Shown: in pieces, positions 11,213 to 22,293 of the stretch
Layout of the letters: each line of letters opens with the position of its first letter
How positions within the stretch are numbered: position 1 is the first letter of the stretch
From: Heterobasidion occidentale
Lineage: Eukaryota > Basidiomycota > Agaricomycetes > Russulales > Bondarzewiaceae
NCBI GenBank assembly: GCA_039111635.1
Contig: JBCAQO010000005.1
Coordinates: 1,054,001-1,118,000, forward strand
DNA: 64,000 bases
Direction: 5' to 3'
The notes under the pieces: generated by a model
The model's input: only the letters and a program-made list of their open reading frames with translations
Database searches by the model: none
Told to the model about the DNA's origin: nothing
Translations under genes and position numbers: made by a program

Positions 11213-13632
11213 TTATAGTTTTGGCTTGGCTGTCTCCTTTGCAGCTGCAGAGGCGGCAGCACGGTCCATCATCTGCCGGACCTCAGTCGCAGCTCCGCAA
11301 GATAATGCTTCAGCACTGCCGTATCCCGCTTCAAACTCGTGATTGTCCACCGAGGTAGTTGTCACCAATCGCATACGCCAGTCCGTACCCATCTGGTACG
11401 ACTAAAACATGGAAAGGGAAGGATTAATAATCCTTGGTTATTTATCAGCATCGATAGCACGTACCTTCGCCGTAGCCCCACCCATCGAGGAATGGGGACG
11501 ACAACTGAGATGTCGACAGCTCCCAGTGATTTGTCCGCGAGAACGCCTCGTCTTGGTAGATCTCAGGCATTGGCTCGCCCTCGCGCAGCATCTTCTTCAG
11601 ACCAAACAAATGACGGTCGACGCCCTGTCCATCCGCTGCCCACGCAGCATATTGTACGTGCCGAGACACAGCGCGGCGGAACAAGTTCGCACGATGGTCA
11701 TCCTACAGAAACAGAGGTAAGCGCTTGCAAAAGAAATTCGAATGAAGGAAGACGTGCAGTAGCATTATGGTCGTTCATCGCGTCGACCCATGCCTTGCTC
11801 TCAACGCTCGCGCTACGGAGCACTTCGGTCCGCCCCAGTTGGAACTTGCGCGTCTGCGTGCTCTCATATGTGACTCCAGGACGCCCAGCAAGCTTGTAAA
11901 ACGCAAGCTGCTTGACGAGCTGTGCCCATGCATCTGGCGACGCCTTGAACTTTTTGATGTGCGACTTTCCGTACCCCTCGTAATGCAACACCTCGATGTC
12001 GTGCGCGCCCACAAGCTCATCAAAGTGCTTCTCAGCCGTACGCACGTCCGAAAGAACGGCGTCGTTGGTTTCGAAGGTGACCTCCTTGGGCGCAGGAAGG
12101 GATGTGGAAGGTGTTGAGGGTCCAAGATTTACTTTGTTTGCAGCGAGGGCCGCAATGATGAATTCGTTCGTCCGAAGTGTGGGAGTGCCGTCCATACAAG
12201 AGTGCTCGCCAAGGAACCCGGAACGACCATTGTCAAACACAATCACTGGGAAACAGTGAATAAGCACTGGGATCTTGTCTTGTGAATGCATGCAAAGGAA
12301 AGTACCAACATTGATGTTTATCATACCAACGGTTACGCCCATTTCCGACCCAACATGCCCATGATATATCCTCACGGGTGACCGGTTTTGTGTCATCAAG
12401 GGCGACAATGACCATTGCAGACTCGATGCGCTCCAATGACGCCTTGTTCTTTGGGGAAGCATCAAGAAGGCGTTGTCTAGCCTATCAGGTGGACGGCCAA
12501 TTCAGTGATCCTGGCATTGGTAAATTTGGGGAGAGAGAAATACGTTTGTCCATATATCCCTGTTCTCGCTCGTAAGTGCACCAATGGGCACACCTTCCTG
12601 CGTTCCGGCCAGCCGGATTACCTCTGATATTTGTCTGTATGAAAACAGAATGAGCGGTTGCCCAAGCTGGCGTAAAAGATCGAGAACGTACGCCTCTAAG
12701 TCTGCAGCACTGAGTTCCGTTCCGTCGGGATGTGCGAGTTGGACCTCGAAGAAGCGATTCTTACGAACAAAGACGACGTGGTTATATTTCTTTGGGTCAA
12801 ATTTGTGGGCGGTATCAGAAGGAATAACGGGGTATCGGTTTGCATGGAAACTGTGCAGAGTCAGCTTAGCAAGACAAGTTATATGTGAAGGCCTACGAAG
12901 ACTTACAGCCATTTGTACGACGACATGCAGAGAGGCGCACCGCGCACTTTCTCGGGCTCCAACTGCTCCCTATAGATGTCTCCATCAGCACACATGATCC
13001 AATAAAGTGTAAATTTCACTGAGAATATTGACGCACGTCTCTACAAGCTCTCGGAATGGAAGCAGAGCTTTGATCAGACTGGCTGCTCGTTTCGCGGGAT
13101 CACGACGCGTCTTGTCATCAACATGGACGTAGAAGTAGCTGACGTTCACGACGACAGAGTCCCTGTAGCCCATATACGCCGCGTCGTTCCACCAGTCCGC
13201 CAGCCAGCTCTTCATCCCGGGTTCTGCCGCGCGGGCCTCCAGGCGTTTCTGGAGCTCCGCACCCTGAGGCGACGAGCCAAAGGCACGTACCGCTGCCTCG
13301 GTGCGCGCAAGCTCGGCAGCAGTCAGGTGCGGGCGCACTGTCTCGAGGTATTTCGAGAGCGTGGAAGGCAAGGGAGGGACGGGGAGCCGCGGGAGGGATG
13401 CTTGGTAGCGCAGCATGGGTCCAGCGTTGGGGTCAGCGATGTAGCCCTCAGGAACATCAGCTGCAGAGCCCGTGGAGGACGAGGAAGAGGAGGAGCGAGA
13501 TTTCGGCATTGAGGAGAACTGGACGTGCACGCAATAATCTATGGTCAACCAATAAATGCGGGGTAAAGGGCCTGATACACGTACCAAGGAACGCGACGCG
13601 CGGGGTGAGATGCGATGGCGCAGCCGAAGCAT
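11213..13632 (-). CDS. CAT2: carnitine O-acetyltransferase, probably dual mitochondrial/peroxisomal
   Basis: Moves acetyl groups between CoA and carnitine so that acetyl units can cross organelle membranes. Exon 1 (from 13632) codes MLRLRHRISPRASRSL, a mitochondrial presequence; a 66-nt intron follows, then FSSMPKSRSSSS. The body has WLADWWNDAAYMGYRDSVVV, FHANRYPVIPSDTAHKFD, an intron at about 12690-12640 joining DLEAQISEVIRLAG, VPIGALTSENRDIW, then GFLGEHSCMDGTPTLR with the catalytic His. Near the C-terminus QYAAWAADGQGVDRHLFGLK precedes DGYGLAYAIGDNYL. Two apparent one-base losses, near 11350-11352 and 11293-11295, are needed to continue as RWTITSLKRDTAVLKHYLAE and then AATEVRQMMDR, ending KPKL, a peroxisomal-signal-like tail. 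Without them the frame stops 9 residues after AIGD. Confidence 0.9.
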
Positions 13633-14184
13633 AACAATACGTGCACTGGAGAATACAACAAATGAGAGGGGCGCACGGAAGAAAAGGCGTTCCGTGGAGA
13701 TAGAGAGGGAGCTCACCTTTGCAGTCGCGGATGGCTGTCCTTTGGCACGGCCCTGCCTATATAGCCCGGATGCCCGATGCCGGTTGCGGCAACACGTGAA
13801 TATTTACATGCATTACAGCCAACCCCTCCGTTACAGACACACACAGGGCAAGAGCGTTTCTTGTCTTTTGCCGTCCATTTCACTGATGGAAGCAGTCGTA
13901 TTCTATCTCCATACGGCCGTGCACATTTCGAAGTCAACGATTCAGAAGTCATGATTCATCACGGTGACCACGTCGTCACTCTCCAAACCATTAGACGCCC
14001 TTGTCTTGAAAACTCGAAAGCACAGATTGGTGATCTCACAATTGTTTGGAAAATGGTGAGTGCTAGATTGTTCAACTGTGCTACATTCCACGACTCTATC
14101 ATTTATTGACTAGATGACTATACTTGTACGTCGATCGTAAACGCGTATATTATAGGTGTTGTAGCAAAATTCTAATGAGGCATT
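13633..14184. other. intergenic, no supported gene
   Basis: Promoter side of the carnitine acetyltransferase gene and 3' flank of the NTF2-like gene. Open frames up to 132 codons on the plus strand show no motif or splice support. Confidence 0.5.
13757..13765 (-). promoter_or_regulatory. TATA-like box of carnitine acetyltransferase
   Basis: CTATATAGG on the minus strand about 125 bp before the proposed first start codon, the only such match in the interval. Confidence 0.4.
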
Positions 14185-14750
14185 CTAAGTCCCACCGGCC
14201 GCCCTCCTCTCCGTGCACAAGCTGTCTACGAACTCGTGCACGACCGCTATTTTCGGGAGGCCATCTTCCCATTGACCTCCAGGCCGGAAATAGAAGGTGA
14301 AGAAGTATTCGTTTGTGTACAACGTGCCACTTGCTCCCGTTCCGGATGACGAAACCTGTGAACAGAGCGTACACTGCTGAGCTGTCTGGGGCCACGATCT
14401 ACGAATGGAGGCACTGACATGAACAGAGATCATGCTCCCCGATTCGATCAAGTCATGAATGACAAACTGCGAAATTCGTGAGAATCGCTCGTTCTTATCG
14501 TCCTTACCTTGAACTCACTGACATTGAAGAGTGAACGCTGTGCTTCGAACCCCTCCTCGCATACCCTCCTGCTCATCACCGCGGGTCTCTGGAGTGCCCT
14601 CGGGAGCACGTGGTATTCGACGTCGTCCGCGAAGTGCGAGCCCACATTCCTCTCGAAGGAGCTGAAAGTCTCGGCCCACCACAGGACGCGCTGCACTTGC
14701 GGAGAAGGGTTGACGGGTGGTATATAGACTCCCCTTAGAGGGTTTGCCAT
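14185..14750 (-). CDS. small NTF2-like (SnoaL-type) protein
   Basis: Predicted 153-residue protein from exons 14750-14508, 14466-14419 and 14355-14185; the lengths (243, 48, 171 nt) are all multiples of three. The sequence MANPLRGVYIPPVNPSPQVQ, FERNVGSHFADDVEYHVLPR, EFKFVIHDLIESGSMISVHV, SGTLYTNEYFFTFYFRPGG, DGLPKIAVVHEFVDS has the alternating helix and strand pattern of the cone-shaped NTF2-like fold: an N-terminal helix, a ADDVEYHV strand, then long strands ending KIAVVHEFVDS. Such proteins are small-ligand enzymes or binding proteins; no catalytic residues can be assigned. The first intron is only 41 nt. The function is unknown and it stands alone, not in a visible gene cluster. Confidence 0.72.
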
Positions 14751-15493
14751 TTTGTTTTTGGATCGTGGTGTTCAGTGACTGCAGGATCTTCTTCGGCTCT
14801 TTATACCGCTTCACCGACTCTTTTTCCCCTACAGATTCTTTGTCAGTGGTAGAGCTTGCGCGTCATTTTGGACGCTGACTGGTCTACGGACGCCTTTGGC
14901 ATCAACATCACTATCGAAGGCCTGCATGAAAAGCGCGTATGAAGGTTCAAGATTGAACGCGCGTACGAGTATTCTTACTAATTAATAACCACCGCTTGCT
15001 TCTGGAACCCCGCGATACGGACGAGATGAACAGTAAGGCGCTGCCTGGGATGACTAGGATTTCACCCGAGGCCGACTCTCCAAGCCCGTCGCTGGCTGCC
15101 CACAAAAGCCTTAGGATAGGAGACGAAGCGCGCGCGCTAGCGAGCTTTGTTCCAAAGTATCGCGTTTTGAATGAGTCCCTGTGCGAAAGTTCGTCATCGA
15201 AAGGGCGCTAATCTCTGTATGATTGTCTCTTTGTTACTAAGTCAAACAATTGTTGCCCCTTGTTGTAGATCATCACGGACGGGTCTACTCTGTCATCTCC
15301 TGGATTCGCTTGATGACTCACGACCTTGATTCCAATGAAAATCGTACATATCCTCCAATCAACCACTGAAGCTGCATACACACCCATGTAGTCTAATGTT
15401 CAACTGATGTGAGCGCGCTTATCCTAGACCGCGCCTAAATATCAAGTGTCAAGACATCGTCCAAGATAAGCGTTCAAAAATATTCGGTAAATT
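14751..15493. other. intergenic, no supported gene
   Basis: 743 bp between two minus-strand genes. A 71-codon open frame on the plus strand (14996-15211) has no recognisable motif. Confidence 0.45.
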
Positions 15494-17853
15494 CTAAACA
15501 CACAGCTTCTCCGCCACATCTTGTACCAGAGCTCTCACTTCCTCTTTGAGTACTTTCAATCCACCTTCCCCATTGAGCTTGCTCTGGAGTACAGACCGCG
15601 CCTGTAAGACCTCCAGCAATGGCAGAAGTTGATCCTCGTAAAACGGCGATAATCGCAAGAATAGCGCAAGCGTCGCTGTGAGCCTGTGGACTATTCACAC
15701 AGTATGATTAAAACGGGTTTTCAACAACAAAGGCTAAATACTCACCGACTTCCTCGCTCTCACTCTCTTTGTTTATCGATTCTATCACGGCGCTTATGAT
15801 TTCTGTGTCTCGCTCCTCATCCTCTTCATCCTCCTTCGCCTCGTCGCCCTTGCCCGTTCCGCTTCCAGTCAATCGCGCGACGCGCCCACGCTGTACCCAC
15901 GCAGCAACATTAAAAGCGACGCTGGCAGCTGCAACGCGCACGAGACGGTCCTCATGCAAAAGAGTCTGCACCAGTACACCTGTCACTGCAGCCTTCGCCT
16001 GAGGATTAGACACGAGTAGAGGGCACGCTAGAGATGGCGAGCCGATGGCGTTGGAGAGGAGACGAAGAAGCGTCAAAAGCGTCGCACGTGAGGTAGAAGA
16101 TCCAGATGTAGCGATCGTCGTAAGAAGAGAAGTCAATGGGCGCACTGAGACGATGGCAAAGCTAAGGTCGAGAACCGCGAGACGCCAGATATCGAGCAAA
16201 GGAAACAGAGAGTTCACAGAAAGAGCTTTGATCAAGGTAGCGATTATCTGCGTGAATTTAGACGTCAACGTGGGGGGTATCTGGGCGGATGGTTTCCCTT
16301 GTGAAAAGCGCGATTTGAGCCAAGGAAATATGATGTTGGTTAAATCATCCTTGATCGATGTTCCATTAGGGAGTGCATCCGACGGAGCGGCATCAATGAA
16401 TGATATGAGTTTATCTCTGACTGTGTCAAGTGCTGGAACTTGAGAAAAGAGGATTGGGTCAAGAGATATGGCCTTCACGACGGAGAGCTCAAGAGTTGTA
16501 TGAGGATGGGCTGCTTCACGATCAGACAAACGAAGAAGAAAGATTAATGTAAGGGTCACTTACGAGGGAAGGCTTGATATAATAAAAGATCGACTTGCGT
16601 CCGTAACTCGGGAGCATTCACACCCTTTAGCTCGTGTGTCTGTTGAGCAGTTTAGCATCATAAATCATGATCCAATGCACCAGACCAATTTACCATCTTC
16701 CCGTCTAGGAAAAAAATGAAAGTGGGCGTCGCATTGATGTTGTACTTCGCTGCGACAGCCCTAGCCATCCCCACGTCGATATCGATTTCAATGAATGATA
16801 TCTTACCCTCTCCTTTGTTCTTTGAGCGAGAGAGCTCCTCAAATACAGGCTCAATCATCCGACACGGTGCACAAGTAGTCGAGGTGAAAAATGCGACAAC
16901 AGCACGATGTGAGCGGAGGAGAGACTCAAATGATGCGAGGTTCGTAGAGATTTGGACAGGTGCCGCGACTGTGTTTGTTGAAGGAGTACTTGTCCCTGAA
17001 GACGCTGAGGTAGAGGCACCCGATGCGGCACGTTCGGCAACAGCTTGAAGCAACGCAGATGTTAGCTGAGAGTTCGGTTGTGCCGACGAAGGGGCCGCCA
17101 CGGGAGGCACTGCTGTAGGACGCCGATACATAGCGTCGATTGTCGGACGCAGGGCTGCACCGAATGGCGTAGAGAGAAAGTCGGACGGTAGATCTGTCAA
17201 GTAATCAGTAGGATTGGCCTGGAACTGGAAACTCAGATTGACCCGAACTGACCTTTGATCCAGGCAGGGATGGATCCACCAGTGAGGAAGCCGGCACAAT
17301 CATTCGTAAATGAGTTACAATTAAATTCTGCATGAAGTCAGTTTCCTGCATCGGAGTGAACAGCTGCAAATAGGGTACCTAAAAGATGATACTGGTATCA
17401 CGTTGGACGATACCTTGGTAAGATAGGTTATATGACACTCACCTTGTCGGCCGTATAATGGTCTCTCATCTCCGATAAATATTCCTCAAATGTCTGCTCA
17501 TCTATTGCAGTTTCTCCTAGTTCAACAACCTTCAAGGGTCTTCCATGCTGATTACAGAAGGTCATTCATTCCTCGTCAATGCTCCTGAGCATGAAGGTAT
17601 CGCAAAAACTCACATGCGATTGACCTGGACCAGTGATGCTTATACCTTGGCCGTAGAATATTTCTTTCCCAAACACAACAATTGATGTATGCCTGTAAAG
17701 CGGGGTCACAATAACATGAATACATAATCTCGGCGAGGACTCAATACTCAATACGTACCAAATTCCGTCGATCTGTCTACCGGTCAACTGCAAAGACATC
17801 TGCCTAGCCAGTCCGTTGCTGAGATCGTAGACATAGAGCTGTACTGGAGCCAT
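15494..17853 (-). CDS. PPPDE peptidase - thioredoxin - PUL domain protein
   Basis: Three-domain cytoplasmic protein. N-terminal PPPDE (DeSI-like, deubiquitinase or deSUMOylase type) domain: [18 protein letters not shown], then [17 protein letters not shown] with the catalytic His, and after several introns [15 protein letters not shown] with the catalytic Cys, [21 protein letters not shown] Ser/Thr/Pro linker leads to a thioredoxin domain: [15 protein letters not shown] with an active CAPC pair and [16 protein letters not shown]. The C-terminus is an all-helical PUL domain ([49 protein letters not shown]) with an acidic insert, ending [13 protein letters not shown] binds the Cdc48/p97 ATPase in other proteins, so a ubiquitin-Cdc48 role is likely. 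This fusion order is known in fungi. All three catalytic motifs are intact. Confidence 0.88.
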
Positions 17854-18580
17854 ATATGTTCAGTGAAGGAGAAGGGGGAGTAGTTGAGAATGGACAAGTG
17901 CGAAGACACATGATTGTAATTGCTGTCCAAGACGCGCGTCTCACGATGTCTCACGCTGACGCGTTCGCGTCTTTTCTGGATTCTTCACCAACATCATTAG
18001 GCTCGGACACAGCCGGGTTTTCAAATTCCGCTGCTCCGCTATGCTCCGTCAAGGGCTCCATGGGTATAGAGCCAGCTCGGCTTTCCCGGCCGTAACGACT
18101 CCGACGAAAACGCGCCGTGGTCTTTCAAAGCCCGCTTGGCCTATTCCGCTTGGTAAGCACGAGGCTACAACATCATGTGCATCACGAGAAGCATTTACTG
18201 CCCGGTAAACACAATTAAACGCACGGAGTGTCCTGATGTTGCATGGGACGTTCCGAAGCAAAGACATGACAACAAGTACTCGTATATACGTAGTGTTCGA
18301 CATAAAGGTTGTTAGTCCTCCACGAACTATTTCATTGTCGCCGTATTCGTCGCTCTCCTCATCTACCCTGTCCAAACCATCCCATTCTACCGACGCAACG
18401 TGATGATTTGACACCTTGGTGTGAGGCTCCGAAATCCGGCAGGATCGCAGCGACAACGTCAGTGAGCGGTCGCCTTCCAAACCTCCACGCAGCGCACTGC
18501 CGAGGGATGATTTCTGGTCACCAGGAGAAAATATGGCGTTTTTGAGTGGATGAAACTGAAATATACACATCAACATCCCT
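17854..18580. other. intergenic, uncertain content
   Basis: Between the FIG4 stop and the PPPDE gene start. It contains a 175-codon open frame on the minus strand (18049-18576) with no motif or splice support, which I do not call as a gene. Confidence 0.4.
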
Positions 18581-21500
18581 TCAGCCCCGGATCAGCGTAG
18601 AGTCCCTTGTCGCTGCACTGGCGTGCTTAGCAACATGACCACCACCAACCCATTTCTCGTAATTGAAGGAGATCGGCAATGCATCCGCATCTGCAGAATC
18701 CACAAAAGTTCTCTGAATAAACGCCATTGATGGATCGTCCAGTTTGTCATCTGTGTCTGGGACTTGTCCCAGAGCTAATTGAACAGCCATTTCGTATTTG
18801 ATCTGATCCTTCTCACTTGGGCCGGAGTCGAGGTCATCGCTCATCATGTCCTGACACTGGTCGATATATCTAGCTGCACGTCAGATTGCGACCATCTGCA
18901 AAGACGCTGAGCCATCCCCACCGTTGATATTCATCCTCCTCTTTCCTCGAGACATGAGGATGGAGCAATTGCTGCGCAACGGTGGCCGTGGAATGTGGGT
19001 CGGGCTCTGCATCGCTCTGTTTGCTGCTAGTGCTGGCTCGCAACATTGCTGACTTGTATGAGCCACGGAAGCCTGACGGAGAGTTGGAACGGATCAATCG
19101 ACGGACGCCGTGGAAGATCCTGTAGTAGTCACAGTGAGCAGCTGTGACAATGGCCGAGATAAAGAGCAGAGTGCATATACCATGGAGGGTGGGTGATGGG
19201 ATTGTGGTGTGGATGAAAAGGACTTTGATTGATATCGCGGACCGTCTTCCTATCGAGATGTATAAGAGAAAGAAATAGATTGCATGAAATGGGCCTACCC
19301 AGGTAACTTCAGGGTACTGTTCATGGAATACGCGAAATGCTTTCCCAGAGACGTGAACAAAAGCGGCCGGTAATATTCAATCCAGAAATCCCCTGATCGC
19401 CTGACGAACTGATCGATACCCTCCTGGCAGCTTCCGAGAACAAGTGCAGACTGCAAATGCTCCTTATGGTACCACTGCTGGTATCCGCCTCGTCTCGGCC
19501 GCTTGATCATAGTCATGTCGTTACGAATGCCGAGAAAAAGGTCAATAGCGGTTTGTTTGTCCGCATCTATGAGGCCTCAGGTCAATAAATTTCTTGAAGT
19601 GTGAGCTTGGAACGCACCCAAGAGGGAGTTAGTATAATATCGCCGAAAGTTCTCGATGATGTCGCGTGAATGGCTGTTCCAATGTGGTAGCCGGCGATAG
19701 GTTTCCACTCGATTGACCAGAGCACTGCCTGTATACTGCAATGCCAGGACTGCAGAAAAGGATTTTAGCAATCAATCTGATGAGGATGATATAGGTCACG
19801 CACTATCGCCATGATCATGATACATTTCGGTCAACATGTTGACTGAGTCTGAGTCGAAGGCCAAGTCCGGGCTGTCAACGACACCGAGAGCATATAGCTG
19901 ATGACCCAGCGCGCGCTTTCCGAAAACAAATTGCGCAGCGTTCGTGCGATCAAGACAATCTACACAGTTCGTCCGACAGATACCATTTTGCAATAGCATA
20001 CTGTTTCGCCATACCCATCTGTGCTAAAGAGTAAACATCTCATCGCCCGAGATCCATGACAAGTGCGAAAAGTTACCTTTCTTGATCCCGGAGGTAGTGA
20101 GAATATGGCTCTGGTCCTGAGTGAAAGAAACCTGTCATCTGTATTGATTCCTCAGCGAGATCTTCCAAGTAGCTGATAACGTCCTGAGTTTTCCTGCGAG
20201 GAAAGTTAGAGAACTAGGAATCATCATGGCGGCAATACTAACGCACTCCTTGTATGCACGAGACATATCCCAAGCTCGATATTCCATCTTTTTACCCGGC
20301 GGTAGAAACTGGTTAAGATAGTCTACGCAACGGGTATATTCGTCCAACAATTTTGATTCGCGAGGCTGAGGCTCCCGTTTCTTAATCAGATTCAAAATCA
20401 TGACTGGGGTGCCATATCTCGCGAACAGATTATCGAAATGTCGGGACGCGGCAGTATAGAAGGGGTCTATGACGCTAACTAAAAAACATCAAGATCACCG
20501 TACACTGTCTGATGGCCAAAGATGCTTACTTTCAATCGGAGGCTTTGGGCTCATATTATTCTGCTCTTGCGCCCAAAATATTGGTATACTTCCACGATAC
20601 TAGGATCATTTCAATTCACGTCACCTATCTCTGATCGATGAGCCCCACCTGTACATAGCTTGTATAATGTGGGTTGAGCCGACGCTGAGCCTGATCTTGA
20701 CTGCTACTCCTTTGCGCTGGGTAGTAGAAAGGCGTCGTCAGAGCCTCAGACACGATCTGCTCTGTTTCTACCTCATTAGCCACATTTCCCTAGTTGAAGG
20801 GCATGAACTCGACATATACACAGGTCGACGTCTGTAAAGGCGAACCTCGTCATTCACTCCACGCTTCAGATATCGAGCACCAGCATAATGCCGCGATCTC
20901 CGAGCGATCAACGTGACGTATATGACCCGACCCAGGACCGTCAGCTCTAAAGATCATTAATCATAGCCGCGAAGTAGGCTAAAAGGGGACTGACGTACTT
21001 GCTTGATCAACATGCCCATGTATGAGTGGAAGAACCCAGTGAGACTTCATACGAGATTTGTCTTGGTCCGAAAATGCTGCCATGAACATGCGATAATTCC
21101 ATACATATCTATTGTTGAAAGACCACGAAGAACCAGAAGTATTTTGAGAAGTCAAGTTATTTTGTAGTGTAGATGTCAGGTCGTAAGTGTAGCTGCACCG
21201 GTTGTCAGCGTCGAATTTGGTGAGGAGGAAAAGCGACGCTATCACCTGAAGTAAAAATTCTTGGACATATCGACCTGCTTAAAGATGTTCATCAGACGCT
21301 GCTCTTCTCCAGGTCTATCCACCCTGTGCGAGGAGCATATCGGGACTATCTCGGTGTTCTCACAGTGATAAAGATAATGGCCTCCAAGAAGAGCAACAAC
21401 AGAGCGCTTGTAATAAGGATCATATACCAACCAGCAGTGAACTTGATGAATCCTGGAAATGCATGTCAATTCGCTTGTATTCTCCACTATGCCTTGAATG

Positions 21501-21975
21501 ATCGGGACATACCGACTATTCCAAAGAAGACCTTAGGTTTACCCAACCCTCCTGATGCTTTGTTGCCATCATCCAACATCTTGAGCATGGCTGTCATTTG
21601 TTTCCCTGAGTATACGGCTTCATCCTCAATGACCTCTAGCTCTTCCTGACATGTGCGATCAACCTTGACAATGCGATGGTACGAATCGGATGTATTGGAA
21701 GCGACGATGTAGAAGCGAAGACGGTTCTCATACAGAATGAACTTGTTATAGCCGAGACTATCAATCGGGCCCTCCGCGGAAGATAGAAAGTGTCTCTGGC
21801 CTATGGAGGAGGCGGTAGAGGAGGCAAACGCGTTCTTGACAGAGGGAAGGAGTGGCACAGCTGCCGTACGAGGAGTTAAGGTCGGTGCAGAAACTTCACT
21901 GGCGATAGATGACGGTCGGTTGAACGCAGGAAATTCAGAGCGGGAACCGGGTGATAGTAGCGGGGAATCCGACAT
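18581..21975 (-). CDS. FIG4: SAC-domain phosphoinositide phosphatase, Fig4 type
   Basis: Removes the 5-phosphate of PI(3,5)P2 on endosome and vacuole membranes, in complex with Fab1 and Vac14. About a dozen exons. Start [18 protein letters not shown]; then [43 protein letters not shown] and [10 protein letters not shown], the Fig4-type N-terminus. Next come [20 protein letters not shown] and [20 protein letters not shown], the SAC core. The active site is [20 protein letters not shown] (CX5R intact, near 19980-19925), followed by [14 protein letters not shown]. The C-terminal exons give [35 protein letters not shown] and the end [11 protein letters not shown]. The long C-terminal tail marks Fig4 rather than Sac1, which would end in membrane helices. 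Confidence 0.88.
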
Positions 21976-22293
21976 AAGTTCGAACTACTTACAGCAAGGT
22001 CGAGTCGGACGTTCAAACGTTCAAAAGCCAAGTTCGTAGCATATGAATTAGTCAGCTTGACTTCACCAAGATTATTACATCAGTGATTAGAAGCGGGTCA
22101 CTTCGTCCGTAAGGGTGGACAATTGAAGATGCAGCCTCATCAGTTAGCAAGCGACATTGGAAGTGCGTGTACACGCGAGAATGCTAGAACCTCTCAGAAT
22201 ACCGTATAGTGAGTGTCTTCCAGAGGTCATAAGAATAGTGAACCGGTGAAGGATGGTTTTGTTGGTGATTCCACAAAACAAATGCCGCGACCT
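21976..22293. other. intergenic, FIG4 promoter
   Basis: 318 bp between the FIG4 start and the stop of the next minus-strand gene; nothing else seen. Confidence 0.5.

Noticed and set aside
18049..18576. 175-codon open frame between FIG4 and the PPPDE gene
   Set aside because: No motif, no splice signals and composition like intergenic DNA; it may be chance.
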